A DNA stretch of 64,000 nucleotides from Microcoleus sp. bin48.metabat.b7b8b9.023 (GCF_013299185.1 NZ_JAAFKG010000003.1:62001-126000), one strand, 5' to 3'; counted from the stretch's first letter, positions 10,421-19,012 are shown. Program-made: numbers and translations. Notes: generated by a model from the sequence alone, not told the origin.

Positions 10421-11802
10421 TTTTTGAGTGACGGAGTTCCCCCGCCACTTTGATAATTCAGAGCAATCTTTTTGATAAGCTTAGCCGAATTTTCATCTCG
10501 ATCTAAAGACTCGCCACATTGACAAGAATGCCACCGTTGGGACAACTCTTTCGGCACTTTGCTGAGGCAATTCCAGCAATACTGAGAAGTCCCCTTTGGA
10601 TCGACGAACAAAACATTTTTACCCAACTTCCAGGCCACATACTTGAGGACACTAGCAAATTGACCGTGAGCAGCATCAAGCATTGATTTATTCAAACCGC
10701 TTTTAGCTGATTGACCATTTGGGAGATAAATCAAGCTATCACCTTCAATTTCACTCTTGACTTTGGCAAGTCTGGTCAGATTCTTGATACTCAAATCTTC
10801 AACCACCAAAACAGCGCATTTGCGAAACAGCTCATGTGCTGTTTTGAATTGAAAATCAAGTCTCGCTAAAGCTACAAACTGATGCAGTCTAGAAATCTTG
10901 TTTTTGATAACTTGCCAAGGCTTAGAACCTTTGACTCTACTAGCTAGTTTTGCCTGAAGCCTTGCTAATTTCTCGGCATATTTCCTTAAAAATCTAGGGT
11001 TCTCTACTTTTTCGCCATTAGAAAGGTAAACATAGTTAGTAATCCCCAAGTCAATACCAAGAGTGTTTTCATCAGTCGGTTGAATCTCTACAACCGTCAC
11101 AGGAACCGTCTTATCTTCTAGCGTCAGGGCAATATACCACCCATCTGCTTCTCTAACAACTGTCCCCATCTTAACCACGAATCCTGTTGGTATTGGGCGA
11201 TGGAATACCATCGGTACTTGACCTATCTTCGCTAAATTCACACAAATTCTACTTTGCTCATCCTTGATAATATCTAAATTATATAGTTGAGGATAAGTAA
11301 AAGATTTGTAGTAGTGAAATCCCTTGAATTTAGGTCTACCTCTGCGATTGCCATTTTTGTCGGGTGTGGTGAAATTTGAAAAGGCAGTTTCCACTCGGTT
11401 AACCACATCCTGCAAAACTTGAGAATTTAAAGCTTTGTAATCAGGAAACAGTTTTTTAGTGTTTTTTAGATCGGCTAACTGGATGGTTTGCCACTGCACG
11501 TAACCGCCTTCAATATTTGAGAAAACATCACCTTTCCTGCTCAAAGGATTGCCTGATTCATCTTTCTTTCTGCCATCCCTAGTTTGCACTCTAGTCAGGG
11601 GAATGTTTTGGTAAATTTCCTTAACGGGAACTATGCAGGCAGTTAAGGGGCAAGCGTTAACTGGCGTTCTCGTCGATTCCCACCATCTAAATCTTTCACT
11701 CAATCGGTAGTTGTATTGACGGCGACAGAACTCTAGGTGAGTCGTGATTGTTCGCAATTGGGCTTTTGTGGGTTTGAGGCGGTATTTGTACGTGAGTTGC
11801 AT
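10369..11802 (-). CDS. tnpB: TnpB RNA-guided nuclease of an IS200/IS605-type element
   Basis: About 477 aa from the ATG at 11802 ('MQLTYKYRLKP', the usual TnpB N-terminus); an upstream in-frame start at 11832 adds 'MSRSKKRRFP'. RuvC residues look intact: Asp in 'LGIDLGITNYVYLSNGE', Glu in 'VVEDLSIKNL' and Asp in 'LDRDENSA'. A zinc-finger set C-x2-C...C-x-C is present ('YCWNC', 'SCQCG'). Family knowledge: TnpB is an omega-RNA-guided DNA nuclease that promotes element retention. No tnpA lies beside it, so it depends on a transposase in trans or is immobile. The gene stops three bases from the longest possible CHAT reading frame. Confidence 0.93.
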   Translation of the reverse strand: MQLTYKYRLKPTKAQLRTITTHLEFCRRQYNYRLSERFRWWESTRTPVNACPLTACIVPVKEIYQNIPLTRVQTRDGRKKDESGNPLSRKGDVFSNIEGGYVQWQTIQLADLKNTKKLFPDYKALNSQVLQDVVNRVETAFSNFTTPDKNGNRRGRPKFKGFHYYKSFTYPQLYNLDIIKDEQSRICVNLAKIGQVPMVFHRPIPTGFVVKMGTVVREADGWYIALTLEDKTVPVTVVEIQPTDENTLGIDLGITNYVYLSNGEKVENPRFLRKYAEKLARLQAKLASRVKGSKPWQVIKNKISRLHQFVALARLDFQFKTAHELFRKCAVLVVEDLSIKNLTRLAKVKSEIEGDSLIYLPNGQSAKSGLNKSMLDAAHGQFASVLKYVAWKLGKNVLFVDPKGTSQYCWNCLSKVPKELSQRWHSCQCGESLDRDENSAKLIKKIALNYQSGGGTPSLKKAFAKKEKEACGLTVLR

Positions 11803-12390
11803 TGGAAACCTCCTTTTTTTCGACCTGCTCACAGTATAGATGGAGGAGTTCGTATTTCATTGCTTCCTGTGGAGGCGTCACTGTTTCTGCGCTTAGGAAG
11901 TATATTGAGAATCAGGACGCCCCCGAAAGTCGATCGGTGATAGCTGAACTCAATTGTCGGGCTGGTGTTCCTCCGACCGACGAGCCTTTCATCCCTGCGG
12001 TAATTTAGTCGGGGTACTGAGCGCTGCAATTGAGATTCATCCCTCTAAATATACCCTTAGACTTCCCGGCAGTTAGTTAACTTGAAGACTTAGGTAGAAG
12101 AATTAAAGCAACCGGGTTTTTCCAGCATACACATCCGCACAATGCAGTCTATCTGGCCCAAAAAACCTGTTTGTGCGCCACCCCTAAACCAGATAAACCC
12201 GCCCCGACAGACTTGCAGCGGGGCGGGTTTACATTTACCATCATAGGACTTGGCTACAGAAACCGGGTTTCCGAGAAACGATCGGATTTAGCCATCAGAA
12301 ATCTCGAAAGCAACGCGGTTTCTGTATAGTGCGCCTGCATATTTGCGCCAGTTGCAGCGCTACAGATCGCAAAAATTAACCCAGTTGATT
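11803..12390. other. Interval between tnpB and argD
   Basis: Contains the presumed left end of the TnpB element (boundary not visible), scattered AACCGGGTTT-type motifs (around 12110 and 12260) and a strong GC hairpin (12195-12230). No coding sequence seen. Confidence 0.6.
12195..12230. terminator. Strong GC-rich hairpin, possible terminator
   Basis: Perfect 12-bp stem AAACCCGCCCCG / CGGGGCGGGTTT with a 12-nt loop, about 160 bases past the argD stop codon. Only three T follow the stem, so termination is likely but not certain. Confidence 0.5.
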
Positions 12391-13662
12391 TTAGTGTACC
12401 GCTTGAGAGCGCAACGCTTCCTCAACTGCAAGCAAAGCCCGATCGACTTCAGCAGCAGAAACAATTAGAGGCGGGACAAACCTCAACACCTTCGGCCCGG
12501 CGGGAACCAACAGCACACCAGCGGCGATCGCAGATTTAACAATATCAGCCGATGTCAGTGCAATATCAGCCTGCAATTCCAGCCCGACAATCAAGCCCCA
12601 GCCCCGCACCTCAGCAATCAAATTCGGATATGCAGCCGCCAGCTTGTTGAGGCCAGCTTTTAACTGTGCCCCGCGCTGCTGGACGTTTTCCAGCAGGTTT
12701 TCCCGTTCTAAAGTTTGGCACACGCACAAAGCGACAGCGCAAGCAAAAGGATTGCCGCCAAAAGTGCTAGCGTGACTTCCCGGTTCAAATACATCGCAGT
12801 GAGACTTGCACAGCATAGCGCCGATCGGAATACCGCCGCCCAATCCCTTCGCAGAGGTAAAGATATCCGGTTCAATCCCGAGATTTTCGTAACCCCAATA
12901 TTTACCGCTGCGTCCCATCCCGACTTGCACTTCGTCGAGAATCAGCAAAATGCCTTTTTCGTCGCAAATTTCCCGAATCCGTTGGAAGTAGGCGATATCT
13001 CCGGGACGAACTCCCCCTTCACCTTGCAGCGCTTCCAGCATAATTGCAGCGACTTGGCGTTCGTCTTTGTCGAGTTGCTCGATCGCGCCTTCGATCGCGC
13101 TAATATCATTGTAAGGAACATAGTGAAATCCAGGAACCAACGGACTAAAACCCTTCTGATATTTAGGTTGTCCCGTCGCCGTAATCGTCGCCAAAGTCCG
13201 CCCGTGGAAACTAGCAACAGCAGTAATTATGGTCGGATTCGAGATATTTAATTGTTCGTGGGCGTACTTGCGCGCCAGCTTAATCGCCGCTTCATTAGCT
13301 TCCGCACCCGAGTTGCAAAAGAAAGCTCTGTCCGCGCAAGAATGATCTACAAGCCACTTCGCTAGCTCGCCCTGTACGGGGATGTAGTAAAGATTAGAAA
13401 CGTGGTGCAGCGTCTGAATTTGCTGAGTTACCGCTGCCACCATCGCCGGGTGCGCGTGTCCCAGAGTGCAGGTAGCAATACCCGCCACAAAATCGAGATA
13501 TTCGCGGCCCTCGGTATCCCAAACGCGACAGCCGAGGCCCCGTTCCAGGGCGATCGCAAAACGCCCGTAAGTAGTCATTACATAACTGTCGAAGCTCTCA
13601 GAACTGAACAAACTGGCTTCGGCTTGCACGCTTGGTTCTTTTAGTAAGGTTTCTGGACTCAC
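12391..13662 (-). CDS. argD: Acetylornithine aminotransferase
   Basis: Converts N-acetylglutamate 5-semialdehyde to N2-acetylornithine with glutamate as amino donor (arginine synthesis, cytosol, PLP enzyme). 423 aa, class III aminotransferase fold. Visible: 'GCRVWDTEGREYLDFVAGIA', 'TLGHAHP', 'FFCNSGAEANEAAIKLARKY' and 'GFHYVPYND'; the cofactor Asp in 'LILDEVQVGMGR'; the Schiff-base Lys in 'TSAKGLGGGIPIGAM'. Length and motifs are complete. It is followed by a hairpin at 12195-12230. Related ornithine or GABA transaminases have similar motifs, but the 'GEGGVRPG' segment fits ArgD. Confidence 0.93.
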   Translation of the reverse strand: MSPETLLKEPSVQAEASLFSSESFDSYVMTTYGRFAIALERGLGCRVWDTEGREYLDFVAGIATCTLGHAHPAMVAAVTQQIQTLHHVSNLYYIPVQGELAKWLVDHSCADRAFFCNSGAEANEAAIKLARKYAHEQLNISNPTIITAVASFHGRTLATITATGQPKYQKGFSPLVPGFHYVPYNDISAIEGAIEQLDKDERQVAAIMLEALQGEGGVRPGDIAYFQRIREICDEKGILLILDEVQVGMGRSGKYWGYENLGIEPDIFTSAKGLGGGIPIGAMLCKSHCDVFEPGSHASTFGGNPFACAVALCVCQTLERENLLENVQQRGAQLKAGLNKLAAAYPNLIAEVRGWGLIVGLELQADIALTSADIVKSAIAAGVLLVPAGPKVLRFVPPLIVSAAEVDRALLAVEEALRSQAVH

Positions 13663-13789
13663 GAATTGCTCCTTAACACAGAATATCTAGACCTCGATTG
13701 TACGGTAAAAATCCAGCTTCGCGTTGCAGGCTGTTAATTTTGTCATAAAATTGTAACAGTAACAGCAATTAATCCTCACAAATCTACTG

Positions 13790-15064
13790 ATGAGTTATTA
13801 CATTTCTCCTAATTTTCTCGATAAAGTTGCCGTGCACGTCACAAAGAACTTTTTAAATTTACCAGGGGTAAGAGTTCCCCTAATTTTGGGAATTCACGGC
13901 CGCAAAGGAGAAGGTAAAACTTTTCAAACCGAACTGGTTTTTCGGCGAATGGGCTTTGAGCCGGTGATGATATCTGGTGGAGAATTAGAAAGTCCCGATG
14001 CCGGAGATCCGGCGCGTTTAATTCGCTTGCGCTACCGCGAAGCTGCGGAGCAAATTCGAGTGCGGGGCGAGATGTGTGCAATTTTTATTAACGATTTGGA
14101 TGCCGGTGCTGGCAGGTTCGATACTACTACTCAATATACTGTAAATACTCAGATGGTTAATGCCACTCTGATGAATATTGCGGACAATCCCACCAACGTG
14201 CAGTTACCGGGAAGTTATGACAGCACGCCACTGCACCGAGTACCAATTATTGTCACCGGAAATGACTTTGCTACGCTGTACGCGCCGCTGATTCGCGACG
14301 GGCGGATGGAAAAGTTTTATTGGGAACCCAGCCGGGATGATAAAATTGGGATTGTCGGCGGAATTTTTGAGTCTGACAATTTGTCACAAACCGAGATAGT
14401 GGGTTTGGTAGATAATTTTGCAGATCAGGCGATCGACTTTTTTAGCGCTTTGCGATCGCGAATTTACGACGAACAAATCCGAGAATTCATTCACAAGATA
14501 GGAATCGAGCAAGTTTCCAAGCGTTTAGTCAACACTCTGGAAGCACCGCCAGATTTCCCGAACCCTAATTTCAGCCTCGCTCATTTATTAGAAATGGGTA
14601 ATTCAATGGTAGGTCAACAAAAGCGGGTTCAGGAAATGCGCTTAGTAGATGAATACAACCAATCACGGCTATTTAACGTTCCTGGAACTGTCAATGTCCC
14701 GGCTGCGGCGCCAACGCAAAATCAACAAAACGACCCATCCTCGAAATATTATAAAGCTTATGCCGAACCCAGTTCGACTATTAGTAACGGTCAAGCTGTG
14801 CGGCTGAGTAGCGAGGTATTGGAACAAGTGCAGCAGTTGTTAGCAAGGGGCTGCAAAATTGGCATAGAATATGCAGACAATCGCCGATTTAAAACAGGTT
14901 CCTGGCAAAGTTGTGCGACAATTAAAACTGCACAGGAAAAAGATGTGGTTGCATCGTTAGAAACTTGCTTGGCGGAACACGGCGGGGAATACGTGCGGCT
15001 GATTGGTATCGATCCAAAAGTCAAGCGCCGGGTAGTTGAAACAATTATTCAGCGGCCACAGTAG
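13790..15064 (+). CDS. rca: Rubisco activase (AAA+) with C-terminal Rubisco small-subunit-like domain
   Basis: AAA+ ATPase that removes inhibitory sugar phosphates from Rubisco. 424 aa. The N-terminus 'MSYYISPNFLDKVAVHVTKNFL' matches other cyanobacterial activases. Walker A is in 'GIHGRKGEGKTFQ' and Walker B in 'CAIFINDLDAG'. After the AAA+ core (to about residue 290) and a Gln/Asn/Pro-rich linker, the last ~85 residues ('SSEVLEQVQQLLARGCKIGI' through 'VVETIIQRP') form an SSUL domain like those in CcmM, which targets the activase to Rubisco condensates in carboxysomes. It is not linked to rbcLS here. Convergent with the ribokinase gene; the gap holds a palindromic repeat. Confidence 0.94.
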   Translation: MSYYISPNFLDKVAVHVTKNFLNLPGVRVPLILGIHGRKGEGKTFQTELVFRRMGFEPVMISGGELESPDAGDPARLIRLRYREAAEQIRVRGEMCAIFINDLDAGAGRFDTTTQYTVNTQMVNATLMNIADNPTNVQLPGSYDSTPLHRVPIIVTGNDFATLYAPLIRDGRMEKFYWEPSRDDKIGIVGGIFESDNLSQTEIVGLVDNFADQAIDFFSALRSRIYDEQIREFIHKIGIEQVSKRLVNTLEAPPDFPNPNFSLAHLLEMGNSMVGQQKRVQEMRLVDEYNQSRLFNVPGTVNVPAAAPTQNQQNDPSSKYYKAYAEPSSTISNGQAVRLSSEVLEQVQQLLARGCKIGIEYADNRRFKTGSWQSCATIKTAQEKDVVASLETCLAEHGGEYVRLIGIDPKVKRRVVETIIQRPQ

Positions 15065-15096
15065 GCTGTGTTTTACCACACCTTACAAATTCAAGA

Positions 15097-15156
15097 AGAC
15101 GCTCGCGGTTGAAACCGCGTCTATACAAGCAAAACCCGCAGACGCGGGTTGAAGAC
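15097..15156. repeat. Dispersed palindromic repeat, copy 1
   Basis: Two linked stems: CGCGGTTGAAACCGCG and AACCCGC..GCGGGTT. Related copies occur at 15181-15238 (inverted), 46643-46696, 56568-56620 and 57174-57226. It lies between convergent genes and may act as a bidirectional terminator. Confidence 0.7.
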
Positions 15157-15170
15157 AAAGACGGTTAAAA

Positions 15171-16202
15171 TTATGTTATCGTCTTCAGTCGGCGTCCGGC
15201 TGACATCGTTTGTGTAGATGCGGTTTCAACCGCCGTCCAATCTAAATTATGCTGCAAAAAATTATCAAAGGTTTCCCGATCGGGCATAGCAACCTGAGCA
15301 CCCACCTTAGTTGCACACAGAGCACCCGCTGCACAGCCCCACACCACCGCCTCTGGCAAGGACAGACCGCCATCTAGCGCCGCAGCCAACCCGCCGTTAA
15401 AAGCGTCGCCAGCAGCCACAGTGTCGATCGCCCTCACAGCAAAAGCAGGCACAACAAAAGTTTCATCCGCAGTCACAGCAACCGCCCCGCGATCGCCCAA
15501 TTTGACAATAACATTCTCGACACCGCGCTGCTGCAACTGTTTGGCTGCCCGAATCGCCGTTTCTGTGTCATTCACTCCAAAACCGACTAACTGGCCCGCT
15601 TCCACTTCATTCGGCGTGAGGATGTCGATTAAGGGATAAAGTTCGATCCTCTTCGTTGGCGTAGCCCCCGTAGGGGCGGGCTCCGCTAACGACAAATCCG
15701 CCACAGCCGGCGCCGGATCGAGAATCACTCGCACCCCCGCTTCACGAGCAACTTTCGCCGCTTTCAGGACAATTTCTATCGGGATTTCTAACTGTAACAG
15801 CAACGATGTAGCTTCAGGCAACACTTTTTTAAGACGTTCTATATCTGCATCGCCAACATTATTATTTGCACCCGGAATCACAATAATATTATTTTGACCG
15901 CTATCGTCTACGGCAATAATTGCCACACCTGAATGAGTGCTTTTATCTATTAATATATTTTCCGTACTCAAACCATAGGATTGTAAACTTGTCAATAATT
16001 GTTCAGCAAATTGATCGTTACCAACGCGGCCGATGATGTGGGTAAAAATGCCGAGACGCGCCGCTGCTACCGCTTGATTTGCTCCTTTACCGCCGCCGGC
16101 CGTGAAAAAATTGCTACCGATGATAGTTTCTCCTGGCTGTGGCAATCTGGGAGTTTTTGCTGCTAGATCGATATTGATACTACCAAATACAATAATGCTC
16201 AT
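15171..16202 (-). CDS. rbsK: Ribokinase (PfkB family)
   Basis: Phosphorylates ribose to ribose 5-phosphate. 343 aa. N-terminal 'GSINIDLAAKTPRLPQPGET' and 'GGGKGANQAVAAARLG' match the PfkB signature. The C-terminal signature reads 'DTVAAGDAFNGGLAAAL' (normally DTxGAGD; Asp retained). Two features are odd. A stretch of about 16 residues, 'SLAEPAPTGATPTKRIE', interrupts the conserved 'DPAPAVADL..LYPLIDILTPNE' block and is encoded by a palindromic repeat (15645-15691). The last ~20 residues (after 'FLQHNLDWTAV') are encoded by a copy of a dispersed repeat (15181-15238). Both extras look tolerated because the frame is open. No ribose transport genes are adjacent. Confidence 0.88.
   Translation of the reverse strand: MSIIVFGSINIDLAAKTPRLPQPGETIIGSNFFTAGGGKGANQAVAAARLGIFTHIIGRVGNDQFAEQLLTSLQSYGLSTENILIDKSTHSGVAIIAVDDSGQNNIIVIPGANNNVGDADIERLKKVLPEATSLLLQLEIPIEIVLKAAKVAREAGVRVILDPAPAVADLSLAEPAPTGATPTKRIELYPLIDILTPNEVEAGQLVGFGVNDTETAIRAAKQLQQRGVENVIVKLGDRGAVAVTADETFVVPAFAVRAIDTVAAGDAFNGGLAAALDGGLSLPEAVVWGCAAGALCATKVGAQVAMPDRETFDNFLQHNLDWTAVETASTQTMSAGRRLKTIT
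15181..15238. repeat. Dispersed palindromic repeat, copy 2, overlapping the 3' end of rbsK
   Basis: Inverted copy of the repeat at 15097-15156 (GCGGTTTCAACCGC core, GTCTTC end). It encodes the C-terminal tail of the ribokinase. Confidence 0.7.
15645..15691. repeat. Palindromic repeat inserted in frame in rbsK
   Basis: Begins GATCCTCTTCGTTGGCGTAG, has an inner palindrome CCCCCGTAGGGGCGGG and ends CCGCTAACG. A relative sits inside the aminotransferase gene at 48850-48882 (GATCCTCTTTGAGGG..TTCGCTAACG). Length and frame preserve translation. Confidence 0.65.
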
Positions 16203-16230
16203 GGATGGTTAAATTTGCTAAGTGGTAATT

Positions 16231-16520
16231 AGGTTTGTAGTGAGGACTTCAGTCCTCTAATTTTAATATTGAATTTGGTAATTGATAATTAGGTTTGTAG
16301 TGAGGACTTCAGTCCTCTGATTTTAATATTGAATTTGGTAATTAGGTTTGTAGTGAGGACTTCAGTCCTCTGATTTTAATATTGAATTTAGTAATTGGTA
16401 ATTAGGTTTGTAGTGAGGACTTCAGTCCTCTGATTTTAATATTGAATTTGGTAATTGGTAATTAGGTTTGTAGTGAAGACTTCAGTCCTCTGATTTTAAT
16501 ATTGAATTGGCTAATTGGCA
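16231..16520. repeat. Five-copy tandem repeat, 53-60 bp units
   Basis: Units begin at 16231, 16291, 16344, 16404 and 16464. Each contains AGGTTTGTAGTGAGGACTTC followed by AGTCCTC, giving an inner palindrome GAGGACT-TC-AGTCCTC (one unit has GAAGACT). The same core in reverse orientation makes up the large array at 51270-52219. Confidence 0.85.
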
Positions 16521-16600
16521 ATTGGTAACTGTGATTGGTAATTTGTCATTGGTAATTGGCTTATCTTGCTTATTTCTTGATTTTTCCATCTAACTAATGA

Positions 16601-16690
16601 CTGACAACTGACAACTGTCAACTGTCAACTGACAACTGTCAACTGTCAACTGTCAACTGTCAACTGTCAACTGTCAACTGTCAACTGTCC
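16601..16690. repeat. STRR heptamer array
   Basis: About twelve tandem heptamers (CAACTGT/CAACTGA). It directly precedes nblR and is mirrored by another array directly after nblR. Confidence 0.85.
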
Positions 16691-16698
16691 CCTGAGAC

Positions 16699-17430
16699 GT
16701 GCTAGAACTGGTATGGTCTACATCGGTCAATGCAATGGCTGCACTCACTCTCGATCGCAATCCCTGTGTCCTGCTAGTAGAAACAGACGAAGTTCTCGCC
16801 GGACACTTAAGTCTAGACTTAAAATCCTCCGGCTACGAACCAGTAATAGCTTCTAGTATCGCCACAGGCCAACATTTAGCCCATAAATTGCAGCCAGCTT
16901 TGATTGTAATCGATCGCATACTTGGCCCTGAATCGGGGCTGTCGCTGTGTTCTCACCTCCGAAGTGGTGGCAATCGGGCGCCAGTGCTATTATTGATCGG
17001 TCGCGATACAGTGGACGATCGCGTGGCTTGTCTGGAAGCTGGCGCAGATGATTATTTTCTCAAACCTTACCGCACTGAGGAGTTTATGCAGTTGGTGCGC
17101 TTGTATTTGCAGCCGGATAACACCAGCAGCGAACAACTGAGATTTGGTGATTTAGTTTTGGATTTGGCGTCTAGGCGAGCTCTACGCAACGGACGGGCGA
17201 TCGACCTGACGATGAAAGAATTTGAACTGCTAAAGTATTTGATGGAACATCCCCGCGATGTTTTGACTCGCGAACAAATTCTAGAGAATGTTTGGGGTTA
17301 CGATTTTCTGGGCGAGTCGAATGTGATTGAGGTTTACATCCGCTATCTGCGTCTCAAAATTGAAGATGATGGCGAGAAGCGCTTGATTCAGACTGTGCGC
17401 GGTGTTGGTTACGTGATGCGCGAAGCTTGA
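16699..17430 (+). CDS. nblR: OmpR/PhoB-type response regulator, NblR-like
   Basis: 243 aa from GTG 16699; an ATG at 16735 ('MAALTLDRNP') is an alternative start. Residues about 20-135 form a receiver domain with phospho-acceptor Asp in 'ALIVIDRILGPESG' and Lys in 'DDYFLKPY'. The usual Thr/Ser position is replaced ('LLLIGRDT'), an atypical feature. Residues about 145-240 form a winged-helix DNA-binding domain ('LTMKEFELLKYLMEHPRDVL', 'SNVIEVYIRYLRLKI', 'TVRGVGYVMR'). 'DTVDDRVACLEAGADDYFLK' matches my memory of cyanobacterial NblR, which drives phycobilisome breakdown in nutrient stress. No histidine kinase is beside it. The gene is bracketed by heptamer arrays, so promoter elements must lie within or beyond repeats. 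Confidence 0.8.
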   Translation: MLELVWSTSVNAMAALTLDRNPCVLLVETDEVLAGHLSLDLKSSGYEPVIASSIATGQHLAHKLQPALIVIDRILGPESGLSLCSHLRSGGNRAPVLLLIGRDTVDDRVACLEAGADDYFLKPYRTEEFMQLVRLYLQPDNTSSEQLRFGDLVLDLASRRALRNGRAIDLTMKEFELLKYLMEHPRDVLTREQILENVWGYDFLGESNVIEVYIRYLRLKIEDDGEKRLIQTVRGVGYVMREA

Positions 17431-17487
17431 AGTCAGTTGACAGTTGACAGTTGTCAGTTGACAGTTGACAGTTGACAGTTGACAGTT
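17431..17487. repeat. STRR heptamer array
   Basis: About seven tandem CAGTTGA heptamers starting directly after the nblR stop codon (opposite-strand reading of the CAACTGT arrays). Confidence 0.85.
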
Positions 17488-17544
17488 GGTTATTTGTTAT
17501 TTGTTATTTGTGAGTGGTTACCAATGCCCGATGCCCGATGCCCA

Positions 17545-18051
17545 ATGCCCAATGCCCTATTAGCAATTGGGGTAATTCTATTTCTGCTGGGATGTTCGCC
17601 GGCTTTACCTGTCGCAAATTCTGGTGTTAATGGTACTTTGGCGGATCAGTCTCCGACGGCGACAACATCCGGTCAAGTTTTGCCTGTTTCTGCTAGAGCT
17701 CGGATAGCCGATCGCCAGATCGAACTTGAAGTCGCCAAAACATCCGAACAACAGGCTATGGGTTTAATGTACAGAACTTCTTTGGCCGATGACAGAGGAA
17801 TGCTGTTTGAGTTTAAACCGGCGCGCTGGGTCAATTTTTGGATGAAAAATTGCAAGATTTCTCTGGATATGATTTTTCTGCGGGATGGAGTCGTGACAGC
17901 CATCGCAGCAGAGGCACCTCCTTGTACAGCCGATCCTTGTCCCACCTACGGGCCCGATACTCCTGTCGATCGAGTAATCGAGCTCCGGGGCGGCCTGGCT
18001 GCTGAACTTGGTGTCAAAGTGGGCGATCGGATTGAAATCGAGTTTTTATAG
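17545..18051 (+). CDS. DUF192 lipoprotein
   Basis: 168 aa from the ATG at 17545 ('MPNALLAIGVILFLLGCSP'), chosen because it gives a clean lipoprotein signal with lipobox 'FLLGC'; longer starts at 17479 and 17524 run into repeat-derived sequence. After a Thr/Ser-rich spacer, residues about 55-168 form a DUF192 domain ('ELEVAKTSEQQAMGLMYR', 'DDRGMLFEF', 'WVNFWMKNCKISLDMIFLR', 'VIELRGGLAAELGVKVGD'). The family is a small beta-barrel exported in many bacteria; its function is unknown. A short tract of ATGCCC-type repeats (17522-17556) precedes and overlaps the start. Confidence 0.85.
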   Translation: MPNALLAIGVILFLLGCSPALPVANSGVNGTLADQSPTATTSGQVLPVSARARIADRQIELEVAKTSEQQAMGLMYRTSLADDRGMLFEFKPARWVNFWMKNCKISLDMIFLRDGVVTAIAAEAPPCTADPCPTYGPDTPVDRVIELRGGLAAELGVKVGDRIEIEFL

Positions 18052-18188
18052 TAACACTTCGGGCATTTTCAGCGCTTGCACATGGGGCTAGAAACCCCGT
18101 TTCTTCCTTCTATTTCCGGTTCCCAGTCGCAAAATTTAGTAGAAACCATGTTTCTGAACTCACTCCCCCTCTCCCTCTCCCCCTCTCC

Positions 18189-18245
18189 CAATCTCCCCCA
18201 ATCTCCCCCAATCTCCCCCAATCTCCCCCAATCTCCCCCAATCTT
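18189..18245. repeat. Decamer tandem repeat (CCCAATCTCC)n
   Basis: Six near-perfect copies inside a longer CT-rich stretch. Likely a simple-sequence slippage product. Confidence 0.8.
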
Positions 18246-18257
18246 CTCCTCTCCCCC

Positions 18258-18293
18258 AACTGTCAACTGTCAACTGTCAACTGTCAACTGTTG
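18258..18293. repeat. STRR heptamer array
   Basis: Five tandem CAACTGT heptamers. Confidence 0.85.
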
Positions 18294-18535
18294 AACCCCT
18301 CTCCCCTGTTCACTTCCGGCTGAGCTCGGCTTCGAGAAACCTCAAAAAATTAATAAACTTTACAAAACTTGATAATATCTGTTAAAGTATTAATGTAAGA
18401 TACAGCACAAAGACCAAAAGATTTGCTACGATGTCAATCTCAGTTCGTCTGGGCTTGAGCTTGTTTGCAGAAGCTGTAGATTGTTGGTTGCAGGTATGAG
18501 AGGAGTAAGCGACTCGTTACCAATCCTGAGAGACG

Positions 18536-19012
18536 ATGCTCAGCCGATCGGATTCCTGGCACGAAAAGAAATTCTCTGGAACTTCTGGCGCTAAACCTGA
18601 ATCTACTAAACCTGTCGGAAGTAAGATGCTACAAGCCAAATTAAGTGGCAAAGTTAACTTAAGGTAGCAAGGTCGGCTGCGATCGACATATCTGACAAAT
18701 ATTGCCCAAGTAGATTTGCGGATTCTGCACTTTCGCAGATGAAGTTAAACTCTGAACAACAGTGCAATTAGTTTAGGTAGCAGAATTTCTTCAGATTCGC
18801 GTTGCACAATACCGAGGTATTCAGTTTAAGTTCGATCGCGCTCAACAGGCGATCGGGCAGACAGCAGCAAAAGTGCAAAACCTTTCACTTCTTGGGAAAG
18901 GTTGGCTTTAGAGTCGCACTCAACAGTCAAGTTGGGATTTTCCACAACCGCTAATACTGTTTTAACAGCTATCGACGGTCAAGAGACAGATTTAAAACTG
19001 GCTTATTACTAA
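18536..19012 (+). pseudogene. Probable decayed gene of unknown family
   Basis: A frame from ATG 18536 reads 'MLSRSDSWHEKKFSGTSG' and continues to 'SGKVNLR' before a TAG at 18664. A different frame at 18777 reads 'VAEFLQIRVAQYRGIQFKFD'. The first frame returns from 18830 and reads through 'FTSWERLALESH' and 'TAIDGQETDLKLAYY' to a TAA at 19010. The composition looks coding, but no single frame spans it, so this is either a gene broken by several frameshifts and stops or chance. I do not recognise the protein. Confidence 0.3.

Larger units (their letters stand above)
16203..16698. other. Repeat-filled interval upstream of nblR
   Basis: Filled by a five-copy tandem array (16231-16520), AT-rich 'TTGGTAATT' slippage sequence and a heptamer array (16601-16690) reaching to within 9 bases of the nblR GTG. 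No coding sequence. Confidence 0.75.

Noticed and set aside
16231-16520. Tandem array considered as a CRISPR
   Set aside because: The whole 53-60-bp unit is repeated, including the part that would be the spacer, so there are no unique spacers.
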